Both the position numbers and the translations under genes were made by a program. The notes beneath the pieces were generated by a model, which saw only the letters and a program-made list of their open reading frames with translations, was not told the origin of the DNA and made no database searches. Below, one piece after another: positions 43,945 through 57,004 of a DNA stretch of 64,000 bases (the first letter of the stretch is position 1; each line of letters starts with the position of its first letter). The DNA is from Candidatus Hydrogenedentota bacterium. GTDB lineage: Bacteria > Hydrogenedentota > Hydrogenedentia > Hydrogenedentales > JAJRTN01. The stretch is from contig JAJRTN010000118.1 of NCBI GenBank assembly GCA_024278275.1, positions 24,263 through 88,262 of the forward strand, in the 5' to 3' direction.

Positions 43945-46212
43945 TCAGCCCGAGGCTTCCATGCGAATCAGGTTCAGGGCGGAGCCGGCCCGGTACCAGG
44001 CGATCTGCGCTTCGTTGTAGGTGTGATTGACCTCAATTGTATCCTGTGTGCCGTCACCATGGTGAAGCACAACCTGGAGGGGAACACCAGGCCGGAAGTC
44101 GTCCAGACCGAGTATGTCGAAGGTGTCGTCTTCGAGAATCTTGTCATAGTCCGCCGGGTCCGCGAAGGTCAAGGCAAGCATACCCTGCTTCTTCAGATTG
44201 GTTTCGTGGATACGGGCGAAGCTTTTGACCAGTACGGCCTTCACCCCAAGGTGGCGTGGTTCCATGGCGGCGTGTTCGCGGGAAGAACCTTCGCCGTAGT
44301 TCTCATCCCCCACGACCATGCAGCTTATTCCCGCCGCCTTGTAAGCACGGGCCGTCGCGGGCACCTCGCCGTAGGTGCCGGTCAACTGGTTCTTCACCTT
44401 GTTGGCCTCGCCGTTGAAGGCGTTGATGGCCCCGATGAAACAGTTGTCGGAGATGTTATCCAAATGCCCCCGGAAACGCAGCCAGGGCCCGGCCATGGAG
44501 ATATGGTCGGTGGTACACTTTCCCCGCGCCTTGAGCAGGAGTTTGAGGCCCTTCACGTCGCCACTGTTGGGGGGGAAGGGTGTAAGTAACTGAAGCCGCT
44601 TGGAATCGGGCGCGACCACCACTTCGATCCCGCTGCCGTCCTCGGCGGGGGCCTGGTAGCCCGGGTCCTCGCAGGCGAAGCCCTTTTCCGGCAGTTCCAC
44701 GCCGGAAGGCGGGTCCAGCTTCACGGCCTGTCCCGCTTCGTTCACGAGGGTGTCGGTGAGGGGATTAAAGGTCAGGTCACCCGCCAGTGCCAGGGCGGTC
44801 ACCAGCTCGGGAGATGCCACGAAAGCGTGGGTTTTGGGGTTGCCATCGGCCCGCTTGGCGAAGTTACGGTTGAAGGAATGAACGATGGCATTGGTTTCCT
44901 GCGCGTCACCGTCCCGGTAACGCGCCCACTGGCCGATGCAGGGCCCGCAGGCGTTGGCGAGCACCACGCCGCCAATGGCCTCGAAGTCTTGCAGCAACCC
45001 GTCACGGGCCACCGTGTAGCGCACCTGTTCGGAGCCCGGGGTAATACTGAACCTGGCCTTGGCTTTCAGCTTCTTTTCCCCGGCCTGACGCGCCACGGAA
45101 GCGGCGCGGGTCATGTCTTCGTAGGAAGAATTGGTACACGATCCGATAAGGCCCACCTCGACCTTCGTGGGCCAGCCGTTCTCTTTCGCCACTTCCTTCA
45201 TCCTGGATACCGGGGTGGCGCGGTCGGGGGTGAAGGGGCCGTTGAGATGGGGTTCCAGCGTATCGAGATCAATTTCGATGACCTGGTCATAATAGGCCGA
45301 GGGATCCGCGTAGACTTCCGGGTCGGGCCGCAGGTAGTCCTGCACGGCCCGGGCCGCCGCGGCAACGTCCGCCCTGTTCGTCACTTCAAGATAGCGCGCC
45401 ATGCTTTCATCGAAAGCGAAGGTGGAGGTGGTGGCGCCCACCTCGGCGCCCATGTTGCAGATGGTGCCTTTGCCCGTGCAGGACATGTTTTCCGCGCCCT
45501 CGCCGAAATACTCGACGATACAGCCCGTGCCGCCCTTGACCGTAAGCAGGCCCGCCACCTTGAGGATCACGTCCTTCGGCGCGGCCCAGCCATTGAGTTT
45601 GCCCGTGAGGTGAATGCCGATGAGTTTGGGAAACTTCAACTCCCATGGCATGCCCGCCATCACGTCCACCGCGTCCGCCCCCCCCACGCCAATGGCCACC
45701 ATGCCCAGGCCGCCGGCGTTGACCGTATGCGAGTCGGTGCCGATCATCATCCCACCGGGGAAAGCGTAGTTCTCCAGCACCACTTGGTGGATAATCCCCG
45801 CGCCCGGTTTCCAGAAGCCGATGCCATACTTGTTCGACACGGAAGCCAGGAAGTCATAAACCTCCCTGTTGGTTATCTCGGCTTCGGCGAGATCCTTTTT
45901 CGCGCCCTGTTTCGCCTGGATCAGGTGATCGCAATGCACCGTGGACGGCACGGCCGCCTTCGCCTTGCCGGCCTGCATGAACTGAAGCAATGCCATCTGC
46001 GCCGTGGCATCCTGCATGGCCACGCGGTCCGGCGCGAAATCCACGTAATCTTCGCCACGGCCAAATACCCTGTCCGGCGTACCATCCCACAGGTGGTTAT
46101 AGAGGATCTTCTCCGAAAGCGTCATGGGCCGCCCGAGTAATTTCCGCGCGGCATCGACCCGCTCGGCCATGCGCGCATAGACGCCCTGGATCATGTCAAA
46201 ATCAAAAGCCAT
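43945..46212 (-). CDS. acn: Aconitate hydratase (mitochondrial-type aconitase)
   Basis: [78 protein letters not shown]. Confidence 0.97.
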   Translation of the reverse strand: MAFDFDMIQGVYARMAERVDAARKLLGRPMTLSEKILYNHLWDGTPDRVFGRGEDYVDFAPDRVAMQDATAQMALLQFMQAGKAKAAVPSTVHCDHLIQAKQGAKKDLAEAEITNREVYDFLASVSNKYGIGFWKPGAGIIHQVVLENYAFPGGMMIGTDSHTVNAGGLGMVAIGVGGADAVDVMAGMPWELKFPKLIGIHLTGKLNGWAAPKDVILKVAGLLTVKGGTGCIVEYFGEGAENMSCTGKGTICNMGAEVGATTSTFAFDESMARYLEVTNRADVAAAARAVQDYLRPDPEVYADPSAYYDQVIEIDLDTLEPHLNGPFTPDRATPVSRMKEVAKENGWPTKVEVGLIGSCTNSSYEDMTRAASVARQAGEKKLKAKARFSITPGSEQVRYTVARDGLLQDFEAIGGVVLANACGPCIGQWARYRDGDAQETNAIVHSFNRNFAKRADGNPKTHAFVASPELVTALALAGDLTFNPLTDTLVNEAGQAVKLDPPSGVELPEKGFACEDPGYQAPAEDGSGIEVVVAPDSKRLQLLTPFPPNSGDVKGLKLLLKARGKCTTDHISMAGPWLRFRGHLDNISDNCFIGAINAFNGEANKVKNQLTGTYGEVPATARAYKAAGISCMVVGDENYGEGSSREHAAMEPRHLGVKAVLVKSFARIHETNLKKQGMLALTFADPADYDKILEDDTFDILGLDDFRPGVPLQVVLHHGDGTQDTIEVNHTYNEAQIAWYRAGSALNLIRMEASG

Positions 46213-46455
46213 GGCTGTGTTTCCTTTCTTTGGCAACCATTGGGGAGGGTGAAATCACTTCCTGGAAGTCCAGGAAACCCCGCTGATGATACGAAAGCGG
46301 ACCGCAAGTCCGCAAACGGTGGGACGTATGGGACGCATGAACAATGACCTCTTCCTTGTGCCACGGTCCACCGTGGGAAGGGATGGCGCGGGTGTTTCTC
46401 CCCAACCGTCATTCCCGAGAAAGCAGAATCCACGAAAAAGGTCGATCACCCCAGG

Positions 46456-48240
46456 TTAGAACCCGGTATTCCCATCGCACTTAATCGTCCCCTTGTCGCA
46501 TCCCGGCCCCATCTTGAAGGCCGCTTCGCAGGGGGCGCCCTGATTTTCCTTTTCCACACGGTTTCCCGCGAGGGTGACATTCCGGCTGCTTCGAATGTAG
46601 ATGGCGTTGTGTCCGTGCTTCCGGGTGGGCATGGCGCACGCGCCCTCGATGGCGTTGTTCTTGATGACTACGTTCTCCGTGCCCGCCAGGTAGATGGCAC
46701 AGTTATCCGCCTGGCGGATGGTGTTGCCCTCAATGACGATGTCCTTGAAGACGCCCGGCTTGGGGGGCGGCGCAAAGCCCTTGAGGTAGGCAAAAGCCCC
46801 GACCACGGCATCGCCCAGGGGGCCGCCGTAGTTACAGTTATCGAAGGTATTGTTCCGAATCACCACGTTCCGCGCGGGGATGCACTCGAAGAAGTGGGTC
46901 ACCTCGGCGAGCACCCAGACCCCGCCACTGGTGATGTCCTTAAACGTGCAGTTCTCCACGACGACGCCCCGGGTCTGTACGAGGATGCCCCGCGCCCGGT
47001 TGCGGGAGAAGGTGCAGTTACGGATCTCGAAGTTGGCGCACCGCGTGGCATTGCCCAGCAGATCACCAAGGGCCAGGCGCTCCGGCAGGTCTTCCTTGAA
47101 CACCAGGCGGTGGGTCTTGCCGTCTGCCAGCACCTCGCACGAGGCGACCGTCGCGGTGCCGTAGGGAATCAGCGTGTCCGGCGGCGTCAGTTCCATCACG
47201 TCGCCCGGGGCACGGGGATCGCGCATGTCAAGGTTATGACGGGCCAGCACGGTTCGCGCATCCACCTTTTCCGTCACCCCCAGGTAAAGCCCCGCTTTCG
47301 CGTTGATGGCGTCGTCACCCTGCCCCTCGAAGACGCAATCCTCCATGCGGATCAGTCCCGTGCAGCCGCTGAAATGGGAGCCGTCGGCATTGGCCGAGAT
47401 CATGCGCCGCGTGCCGGGCTTGATGAGCACCTTGAAACGGCGGATGTTCATGTTATGGCACTGCCCCGCCGTCAGCGCCATGCCCGGCACGTGGTAGACC
47501 GTCACGTCTTCAACGGTGACGTCCTTGCAGCCATGAAAACTGAAGCCGTTGAAGCCGTAGGTCTGGTGACGCAGCACGGCCAGGAAGCCCACCTTCATGT
47601 CGAAGGGGCGCTGAGTGAAGACACGCAACACTTGCGGCGCCACCAATTCCGTCTTGGACACACTCCAGTAGCCGTCCATCCCGTGACGCCGTGGCAGGTG
47701 GGTTTCCGGGTTGTAATCCATGAAGGAATCGACCTTTTCCCCGCCCTGGACCGGGAACTCGTCGAAGGCCTTCACGTCGAAGTATTCCGGCGTGGAGGCC
47801 ACCACCTCGCCCACCGTGATAAGGGGTTTCTCCCAGTCGATGGTCATGTTGCGGAGGGTGATGTTCTCGCAGGCGGCGAAGGAAAAGGGCTGGGTGCGGC
47901 CGTGGAAGATCAACACCGCGCCCTGTCCGTCGATGACCACGTTCTTCAACCCGCCGATGGCCATGCTGACCTTGTATTGGTCGGAATCGTTCTCCGCGTG
48001 AAAATCGTAGCGGCCCGGCGGAAAGAGCACGCCTTTCGCGCCCCTTGTCCGGCACTGCTCGAAGGCCGCGCGAAACGCGGTCGTGTCATCCTGTCCATCA
48101 CCAGGACCGGCGCCGAAATCACACACGTTGATCAGGGTCATATCGGTGGCTCCCGCCCGAATCGCGGGGACCGTCAGCAGCAATAGGACCGCGATTCCCC
48201 GGAACAGGCCATGATTCTTCAAGATGGGATCTCCTCGCAT
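46456..48240 (-). CDS. Secreted right-handed parallel beta-helix protein (GH110/pectin-lyase-fold-like)
   Basis: Signal peptide; NVCDFGAGPGDGQDDTTAFRAAFEQC...GVLFPPGRYDF; repeated (V/I)xIxxNxI rungs; GDDAINAK motif. Confidence 0.8.
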   Translation of the reverse strand: MRGDPILKNHGLFRGIAVLLLLTVPAIRAGATDMTLINVCDFGAGPGDGQDDTTAFRAAFEQCRTRGAKGVLFPPGRYDFHAENDSDQYKVSMAIGGLKNVVIDGQGAVLIFHGRTQPFSFAACENITLRNMTIDWEKPLITVGEVVASTPEYFDVKAFDEFPVQGGEKVDSFMDYNPETHLPRRHGMDGYWSVSKTELVAPQVLRVFTQRPFDMKVGFLAVLRHQTYGFNGFSFHGCKDVTVEDVTVYHVPGMALTAGQCHNMNIRRFKVLIKPGTRRMISANADGSHFSGCTGLIRMEDCVFEGQGDDAINAKAGLYLGVTEKVDARTVLARHNLDMRDPRAPGDVMELTPPDTLIPYGTATVASCEVLADGKTHRLVFKEDLPERLALGDLLGNATRCANFEIRNCTFSRNRARGILVQTRGVVVENCTFKDITSGGVWVLAEVTHFFECIPARNVVIRNNTFDNCNYGGPLGDAVVGAFAYLKGFAPPPKPGVFKDIVIEGNTIRQADNCAIYLAGTENVVIKNNAIEGACAMPTRKHGHNAIYIRSSRNVTLAGNRVEKENQGAPCEAAFKMGPGCDKGTIKCDGNTGF

Positions 48241-48405
48241 TATAGTGACACCAGGGAGCCTATCATGCTTGTCTAACCAAGGGCGAATAGTTCCCGGCTC
48301 GATTGCTTCATGCCCGGGGTTATTTTATACTGGATCAAGGAAGCGGCGGCCGGAATGTGCGGTCGCGGCGTGGCAACATCGGATAATACAGCGAGGATCT
48401 GACGA

Positions 48406-49023
48406 ATGAGGAAAAAGCAATTCCATATGGCGCTTGCCGGCGTGCTTTGTCTCGGGCTCGCCCTGACGGGCTGTCAGACGAAAGGTCAATCCGCGGGCGG
48501 CGGCGCCCTGTTGGGCGGACTGGTCGGCGGGATTATGGGACATCAATCAGGACGCACCTGGGAGGGCGCCGCCATCGGCGCCGCGGTGGGCGGCCTGGCC
48601 GGGCTCGTGGCCCACGATTACAAGACGCGCCAGAAGAGCAGCGCCGCCGATACGGCGTCACATTACAACTATACGCCCGATCAGGGGGTGCGGATGGAAT
48701 TGCGGCAACTCTTTGTCGAACCCAAAACGGTTGAGCCCGGCGACCGGGTCACCTTCACCGTCGAATACGCCACCCTGGGTACCGGGGACGGCATCATGGT
48801 CGAGGAAAACAGTATCCTCAAGTTCGCCGGTGATTCCTTGTCAAAACTGGACCAGCGCAGCGTGAAGCGTACCGATGGCACGTGGGTCAACACGGTTGTC
48901 TTTGAAGTGCCCAAGGACGCGGAACTGGGTGACTACATGGTGGCCCAGGAGCTGAAAATGGGAACCATCGTCACCACGGGGCAGGCCAGCTTTGAGGTGG
49001 TGCAGAAGGTTGCCGGTCGCTGA
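48406..49023 (+). CDS. Glycine-zipper lipoprotein
   Basis: Lipobox LALTGC; glycine-zipper GGGALLGGLVGGIMGHQSGRTWEGAAIGAAVGGLAGLVAHD; beta-rich C-terminus. Confidence 0.8.
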   Translation: MRKKQFHMALAGVLCLGLALTGCQTKGQSAGGGALLGGLVGGIMGHQSGRTWEGAAIGAAVGGLAGLVAHDYKTRQKSSAADTASHYNYTPDQGVRMELRQLFVEPKTVEPGDRVTFTVEYATLGTGDGIMVEENSILKFAGDSLSKLDQRSVKRTDGTWVNTVVFEVPKDAELGDYMVAQELKMGTIVTTGQASFEVVQKVAGR

Positions 49024-49136
49024 TGCGAGACGTGGACCGTGTAAAAAACGGCCCCGCTCTTCAAAAGCGCTCTTGTAACCATGCCCGCGTTTCCGGAATC
49101 TTTCGCGGCGATTCAGATGGTATGAGGGCGGTATCG

Positions 49137-49187
49137 CCGGAACCAGGCGTCACAACCGTCGTTCCTGCCACGCCCCCCCGTCATCCC
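49137..49187. repeat. Dispersed intergenic repeat copy (block A)
   Basis: CCGGAACCAGGCGTCACAACCGTCGTTCCTGCCACGCCCCCCCGTCATCCC resembles 58750-58800. Confidence 0.65.
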
Positions 49188-49205
49188 CGCGAAAGCGGGG
49201 GTGAC
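49180..49205. repeat. REP-like hairpin
   Basis: GTCATCCCCGC-GAAA-GCGGGGGTGAC. Confidence 0.7.
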
Positions 49206-49277
49206 GGAAGGAAGGGCAAGCCCGTTTTCGCTATAATCACGCCCGTAATTTGCGAAATAAACCACCGGAGAACTTCC

Positions 49278-49925
49278 ATGTATATTGGACGCATCGTATC
49301 CGTCGCCATGACCACGGAGGGGCGCTTGTGTGCCCTTTACCGGGTTTCCAGCCGATCCTTTCCCAACCGTACCGCCGTGGTGGGGGAAGGCAGGGTGAGT
49401 ATCGTGCCCAAGGCGGGCCACGAGGGCGACATCCACAAGAATCCCTACATCGCCTACCATTGCGTGCGTGTCGAATGCGACGGGGCGGTGGCGGTGGTGA
49501 CGAACGGAAGCCACACCGATCCCATCGCGGAAAAGATTGCCCAGGGCATGCCGGTGCGGGATGCGCTCGTCGTGGCCAACATGGCGCTGGACTATGAAAA
49601 GGACGACTACAACACGCCGCGCATCAGTTCCGTGGCGGATACGCGGGATGGAACGGCATGGCTGGCCATCGTTCGTGAAGACGGCCTGGAGGTCCGCCGA
49701 ATGGACCTTGCGCCGGGTCGATTCGCCTACGTGGCCACCTATGAAGAGAACCACATTGACGCGGCCCGGGGCGGTGATTACACGGGCAGCAGTGCGGAGG
49801 ATGCGTGCGATTTCATTCTGGGCCAGGGCGTGTTCGCCGAGCGCACGAACCCCGTGGCGGCCGTGGCCGCGGTTGCACGGGACGACGGGTTTGAATTGGT
49901 CGCCAAGGACGCCCCGCAAAGCTGA
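49278..49925 (+). CDS. purO: PurO-type (archaeal-type) IMP cyclohydrolase family protein
   Basis: MYIGRIVSVAMTTEGRLCALYRVSSRSFPNRTAVVGEGRVSIVPK...NPYIAYHCVR...VTNGSHTDPI; RBS GGAG. Confidence 0.8.
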   Translation: MYIGRIVSVAMTTEGRLCALYRVSSRSFPNRTAVVGEGRVSIVPKAGHEGDIHKNPYIAYHCVRVECDGAVAVVTNGSHTDPIAEKIAQGMPVRDALVVANMALDYEKDDYNTPRISSVADTRDGTAWLAIVREDGLEVRRMDLAPGRFAYVATYEENHIDAARGGDYTGSSAEDACDFILGQGVFAERTNPVAAVAAVARDDGFELVAKDAPQS

Positions 49926-50088
49926 ACATGACGCTGCATTTCATAGCCGAGGTGGACAAACTTACTCGCCCACGGCACGCCATGCTTCGTGTCGTGACGT
50001 GGAAAAAGAAGCGGGCGCACCGTTTCACCGCCTGGATTCGGGAGCAAGAGGAACCGCTGTTCCAACACTTGGGCGGGGTTCGTTCCTG

Positions 50089-51105
50089 ATGTGCTTTGGA
50101 TGGATGGTCATGGTCATGATGGCGGGTACAATGATTTCGGCGCAGGGGGCCGCCCCTCCGGGAAATGCGGCGCGGCTTGAGACGCCCCTGCTCAAGGGGG
50201 ATCCGGTCCCAAAGGCCGGCAAGAAGCGCAATGGTGGTTGGCGCCTTCCCTGGCACCTTGCACCTGTCCATTTCCTCGCGGAATACGTGATGGGCCTCCC
50301 CCCCGTCACGATCAGCGGGGAACGTATTCGCGTCGCCCCCGCACGCTTTCGGGACCTGCCCGCTCTTGACCTCGTTGTGCCGCACCCGCTTGGCCATATT
50401 ACCGCGCGTTACCGCAAGGAACTGGGCTACGACATCACCGCGCCCCTGGGCGTAGCGGTGGAAGTGGAAGCGCCGGAAGGCGTGTCCGTTCGTGTTCGGA
50501 ATGCCTTGTCCCACCGTGTCCCTGTATCGACCACAGAGACCGCGGCATACCTGAAACGGATGGGCTGGAAAGAGCGCGTGGGTGATGGATCAGGCGTGTG
50601 GGTCTCGATGGAGAAACAGGTTTTGTGGCTGATCGAAGGCGGTGAACCGGTATGGCAGGCGCGCTGCGCCACTGCCACCAACGGCACGGGGTCGGAATCG
50701 GGCAGTATGAAAACGCCCCTCGGATGGCATGGTGTGGCCGAGGCCATCGGCGAAGGCGCGCCGTGGGGGCAGGTGTTTCGCGCACGCAGGGCCACGAACG
50801 AAATATGGAAGCCCGGCGACAATACGGCGGAAGACCTCGTGCTGACGCGGGTGCTCGTGCTGGGCGGGGAGGAACCGGGTAAGAACCAGGGGCGCAACGC
50901 CGCCGGGGTGAACGTGGATTCCCGCAATCGCTGCATCTACATTCACGGCACCAACGACGAGTCCCGCATTGGCACGCCGTCGTCCCACGGCTGTATTCGG
51001 CTGTTGAACGACGACGTGATGGTACTCTTCGACCGCGTGGCGGTGGGCACGCCCGTGTTGATTACGGAACGCTTTCCCCGGGACGAACACCGACGGTCCA
51101 AGTGA
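50089..51105 (+). CDS. L,D-transpeptidase (YkuD domain) protein
   Basis: IYIHGTNDESRIGTPSSHGCIRLLNDDVMVLFDRVAVGTPVLI catalytic motif; N-terminal hydrophobic segment. Confidence 0.88.
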   Translation: MCFGWMVMVMMAGTMISAQGAAPPGNAARLETPLLKGDPVPKAGKKRNGGWRLPWHLAPVHFLAEYVMGLPPVTISGERIRVAPARFRDLPALDLVVPHPLGHITARYRKELGYDITAPLGVAVEVEAPEGVSVRVRNALSHRVPVSTTETAAYLKRMGWKERVGDGSGVWVSMEKQVLWLIEGGEPVWQARCATATNGTGSESGSMKTPLGWHGVAEAIGEGAPWGQVFRARRATNEIWKPGDNTAEDLVLTRVLVLGGEEPGKNQGRNAAGVNVDSRNRCIYIHGTNDESRIGTPSSHGCIRLLNDDVMVLFDRVAVGTPVLITERFPRDEHRRSK

Positions 51106-51236
51106 CCCCGCGCGCATGACCGCAACGGGAACAACAGCCCGTGGGCTGCCCTTGAGCGCACTGTTCGACGACAAACGGAACCGGGGTGACCGGTCCGGTT
51201 GCGCGAAGGTTCGACCGGGGACGGTCGGAAGAGGCA

Positions 51237-51258
51237 TTCCCACGGGGGACCGTGGGAA
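51237..51258. terminator. Perfect hairpin downstream of L,D-transpeptidase
   Basis: TTCCCACGG-GGGA-CCGTGGGAA. Confidence 0.5.
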
Positions 51259-51288
51259 CGAGTATTATTGGGGTTGTCCGAGCGGGGT

Positions 51289-51317
51289 TTGAAACCTCGA
51301 AATGGTTGAGCTATACT
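51289..51317 (+). promoter_or_regulatory. Sigma70-like promoter for ppdK
   Basis: TTGAAA-N17-TATACT. Confidence 0.65.
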
Positions 51318-51581
51318 AAAGTCGTATAGGTCAGGGCTTGCCGTGCGTGGCGGAGCTGGTAAGCACCGCGGGAACGCTTCATTAGGCCATGGTGGGGGTT
51401 CCTGGCGGAGGACAAGCAAACACCTCAGAAACGGGTAGGCATGTGTCGTGCCGCTTGTGTACCGGTTTATGGTGTTGGTGTGTTGCGTCGGCATGTTCAC
51501 GTTTCCTCCGAATCCGGGGGCTGTTCCCCAAGGTGCGATGGAAGCATGCGGTCAATCAACGGTTAAGGAGCGATTGGAGAA

Positions 51582-54347
<2,766 letters not shown>

Positions 54348-54372
54348 CCGCGCCATCCACGAAAAAACCGTC

Positions 54373-54403
54373 CCGGGGCCGGAGATTCCGGCCCCGGTTT
54401 TTT
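54373..54403 (+). terminator. Rho-independent terminator of ppdK
   Basis: CCGGGGCCGGA-GAT-TCCGGCCCCGG-TTTTTT. Confidence 0.9.
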
Positions 54404-54532
54404 CATGCCCCGTTTAACCTGTCAGTTTCTGCCGTGCATGGGATATGTCTCGTTTCGGAAAACCGCAACGTACCCGGCCATGTGTGACGGCTTCGCTTGA
54501 AACCGCTTCTTTCGCAAAAGACACCCGGACGG

Positions 54533-56635
54533 TCACGGCGGATTCGGACAGAACCGATCCTCCCCTTCGGCGCAGGGGGTATACCCTTCCGCACGGGAGA
54601 GTTGGATGGCACGAAGCACCTCGGAAAGATTGATGCGCCAGTCGGGGCCCGGGGCCAGATAATCGCTGTCATCGGCCGCGCAGCTCCGGTCTCCCGGGCC
54701 GGCCCCGTAGCCGTCAACCGTGCCGGGCTGACAGTGCAACGCGCCGGCGTTGTGAAACTGGAGGACACGGAGCAACTCCGCCGTATCAATCCGGCCGTTT
54801 CGATCCGTGTCGGCGCTGTGATTCGCCCGTTTGGCGTATCCGAAGCTCATGGGCGGCGCCGGGAAGGTTCCCGTTCCGTCGGCAGGCACGGTGTATCCCG
54901 TTTCGCGGTCGCCCGAGATCGTGTCTTCCGTGTAGACATGCACTTCATCCACCGGGAAATGGACCAGTCTCACGTCCACGGCGCGTGTGCCCGGGTTCAC
55001 CCAGAACAGGGTATCCCCCACCACGGCCCCCTTCGCGTACGTGGGATGACTGGACTCGCAACGCACGGCCCGGTCGCCGGCTTCAGTGTTGCGGCATAGA
55101 TTGGCGATGGCGTGGTAGACGGGACGCACCGCCCAATCCCGGTTCCGGTAATTCCACAAGCCGTAATTCATGAAGCCGTTGCCGGGATAGTAGACCTCGT
55201 GCAGGCACCAGATGGACATGCCCGCGACGCCACGATTAAGCCCCTGGATACAGAAGTCCGTGGTCCATACGGCGTAGGCGTATTCCTCCATCAGGGGATT
55301 GACCAGCGTGCCGGATCGTTCATCCTGGAAGCCGAATTCGCCGACCACGAAGGGGCGCGCTACCTCCTGCTCCGCCAGCAGGGACAGGCGGTCGCCGAAA
55401 AAATAGGGGATAAGCGGCTGGCTTCCGTTCCGGAAATAGCGATGCGAGGAGTAGAGATCCACCGTGGCATGGTAATCGGGATTCAGAACGCAGTCCCGGA
55501 ACCAATCCACGTTCTGTGCATCGTCGCTGCCCACGATACGAATGTCGAGACCCCGTGCATCAAAGGCTTGGCGCACGAGTTGGTACATTTTCACGAAGCC
55601 GGCGAAATCGCTTCCCTGCGTGAGAAAGCCCAGGTTCGGTTCGTTGGTCAGGGTCCAGTATTGAATGCACGTGTACCCCCTGGAGACAATGAGGTGTTCC
55701 ATGAGCGCGCCGATGGCGTCCGCGGCGGACGCCAAATCGGCATAGGGCGCGGTCATGCCCCATTCCACGTTGGTCACGTTTACCTTGGCGCCAATACGCT
55801 GATAGAGGTCCAGCGTGCGATAATGGCTTTCCATATTGTCGCTGTCGAAAGTGAAGGTTTCCCAATCCTGGCTGGGATTCCAGTCCTTGTACCAGAAGAA
55901 CATGCGGACCCAATCGGGGTCCATCCATTCGATACGCCCCTCCCGAAGCGCCGCGTCGGCTTCGGACAAGCCATGGGCGGCGTTTTCGGCGTTATAGAAC
56001 CAACCGTCGTCCTCGAAGCCGAACCCGACAAGCGATTCGACGGTCACCGTGTCGCTCACCGTAAGCACCACGGGGCCCTCCGGCGGGTCCGCGCCGGCGC
56101 TGCCCAGCTTGTGAAGCATCACGTTGTCAAACCAGGCGTCCCCGTGGCCGTTGAGGAGAAGTGCGACACTCATCCGAACCGACGCGGCGGGAACCACGCC
56201 GCGAAAGTGCAATGTTTCCCATCCCGAGTCACCGCTCATTCCCCGGGACTGCTCGAAGCTGATGCGTTGTCCGTTCGCGTCGAAATAATCGAAGGCGGCA
56301 TAGACGCCGTAGCCATCACGCACCCCCCTGCTTCGCGCCTCGACCATGCACTCCAGAACGTCCCCCGGCGTCACGTCCAGGTACTGGCGCATGTTGGGCC
56401 ATGCAACGGGATCTCCCGGGGGCACGCCCAAATGCGCCACGGTGCGGTCCTCCACCGTAATGACCTCCGCCAAGCCGTTCGGTGAGGGCTGAATCTCCCA
56501 ATGGGCCCGCCCGTCATCAAAGCCCGGATTGCTCAACAGGTTGACCGGCGTTTCCGCACCGGCCGGCTCCGCGGCGAAGAAGGCGCCCGCGAAGGCCAAG
56601 ATGGTGAAAATCGGCTTTATGAATGGAATCATCAT
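54533..56635 (-). CDS. Secreted clan GH-A-like glycosidase with N-terminal carbohydrate-binding-like domain and C-terminal dockerin-like tail
   Basis: Signal peptide; LLSNPGFDDGRAHW CBM-like; YWTLTNEPNLGF acid/base motif; VGEFGFQDE; tail DTDRNGRIDTAELLRVLQFHNAGALHCQ...DWRINLSEVLRAIQLSRAEGYTPC. Confidence 0.8.
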   Translation of the reverse strand: MMIPFIKPIFTILAFAGAFFAAEPAGAETPVNLLSNPGFDDGRAHWEIQPSPNGLAEVITVEDRTVAHLGVPPGDPVAWPNMRQYLDVTPGDVLECMVEARSRGVRDGYGVYAAFDYFDANGQRISFEQSRGMSGDSGWETLHFRGVVPAASVRMSVALLLNGHGDAWFDNVMLHKLGSAGADPPEGPVVLTVSDTVTVESLVGFGFEDDGWFYNAENAAHGLSEADAALREGRIEWMDPDWVRMFFWYKDWNPSQDWETFTFDSDNMESHYRTLDLYQRIGAKVNVTNVEWGMTAPYADLASAADAIGALMEHLIVSRGYTCIQYWTLTNEPNLGFLTQGSDFAGFVKMYQLVRQAFDARGLDIRIVGSDDAQNVDWFRDCVLNPDYHATVDLYSSHRYFRNGSQPLIPYFFGDRLSLLAEQEVARPFVVGEFGFQDERSGTLVNPLMEEYAYAVWTTDFCIQGLNRGVAGMSIWCLHEVYYPGNGFMNYGLWNYRNRDWAVRPVYHAIANLCRNTEAGDRAVRCESSHPTYAKGAVVGDTLFWVNPGTRAVDVRLVHFPVDEVHVYTEDTISGDRETGYTVPADGTGTFPAPPMSFGYAKRANHSADTDRNGRIDTAELLRVLQFHNAGALHCQPGTVDGYGAGPGDRSCAADDSDYLAPGPDWRINLSEVLRAIQLSRAEGYTPCAEGEDRFCPNPP

Positions 56636-57004
56636 CACAGTTTCTCCGAGGTCGCCTGCTGAAATCACTGGAGACGCGAAGCGGCCGGTGTCATCACCGT
56701 TGACCTTCCGCCCTTTTCAGGGTCCCGGGTTTTCCTGGCGCTGACCGTTCACGATTTTCGTTTCAGGGCCGTGGATTCCCGCCTTCGGGCCTGTGAAGAG
56801 GCTTATGTCCCAAGAATGAGATCCTACCACATCGCAGGTGTCCGCGATTAAATCACGACGAATCGAAGCAGCCCTTTCGCGGGTATGGCGGGTCGTGGTG
56901 TGTAAGGCATAAAACGGGTTTTCGCCGATGTGGCGAACTTTTATGTCGCGGTGCCGTCCGATTCCCAATGACACCCGTGCGACTGATACCATGGAGCCGA
57001 CACG

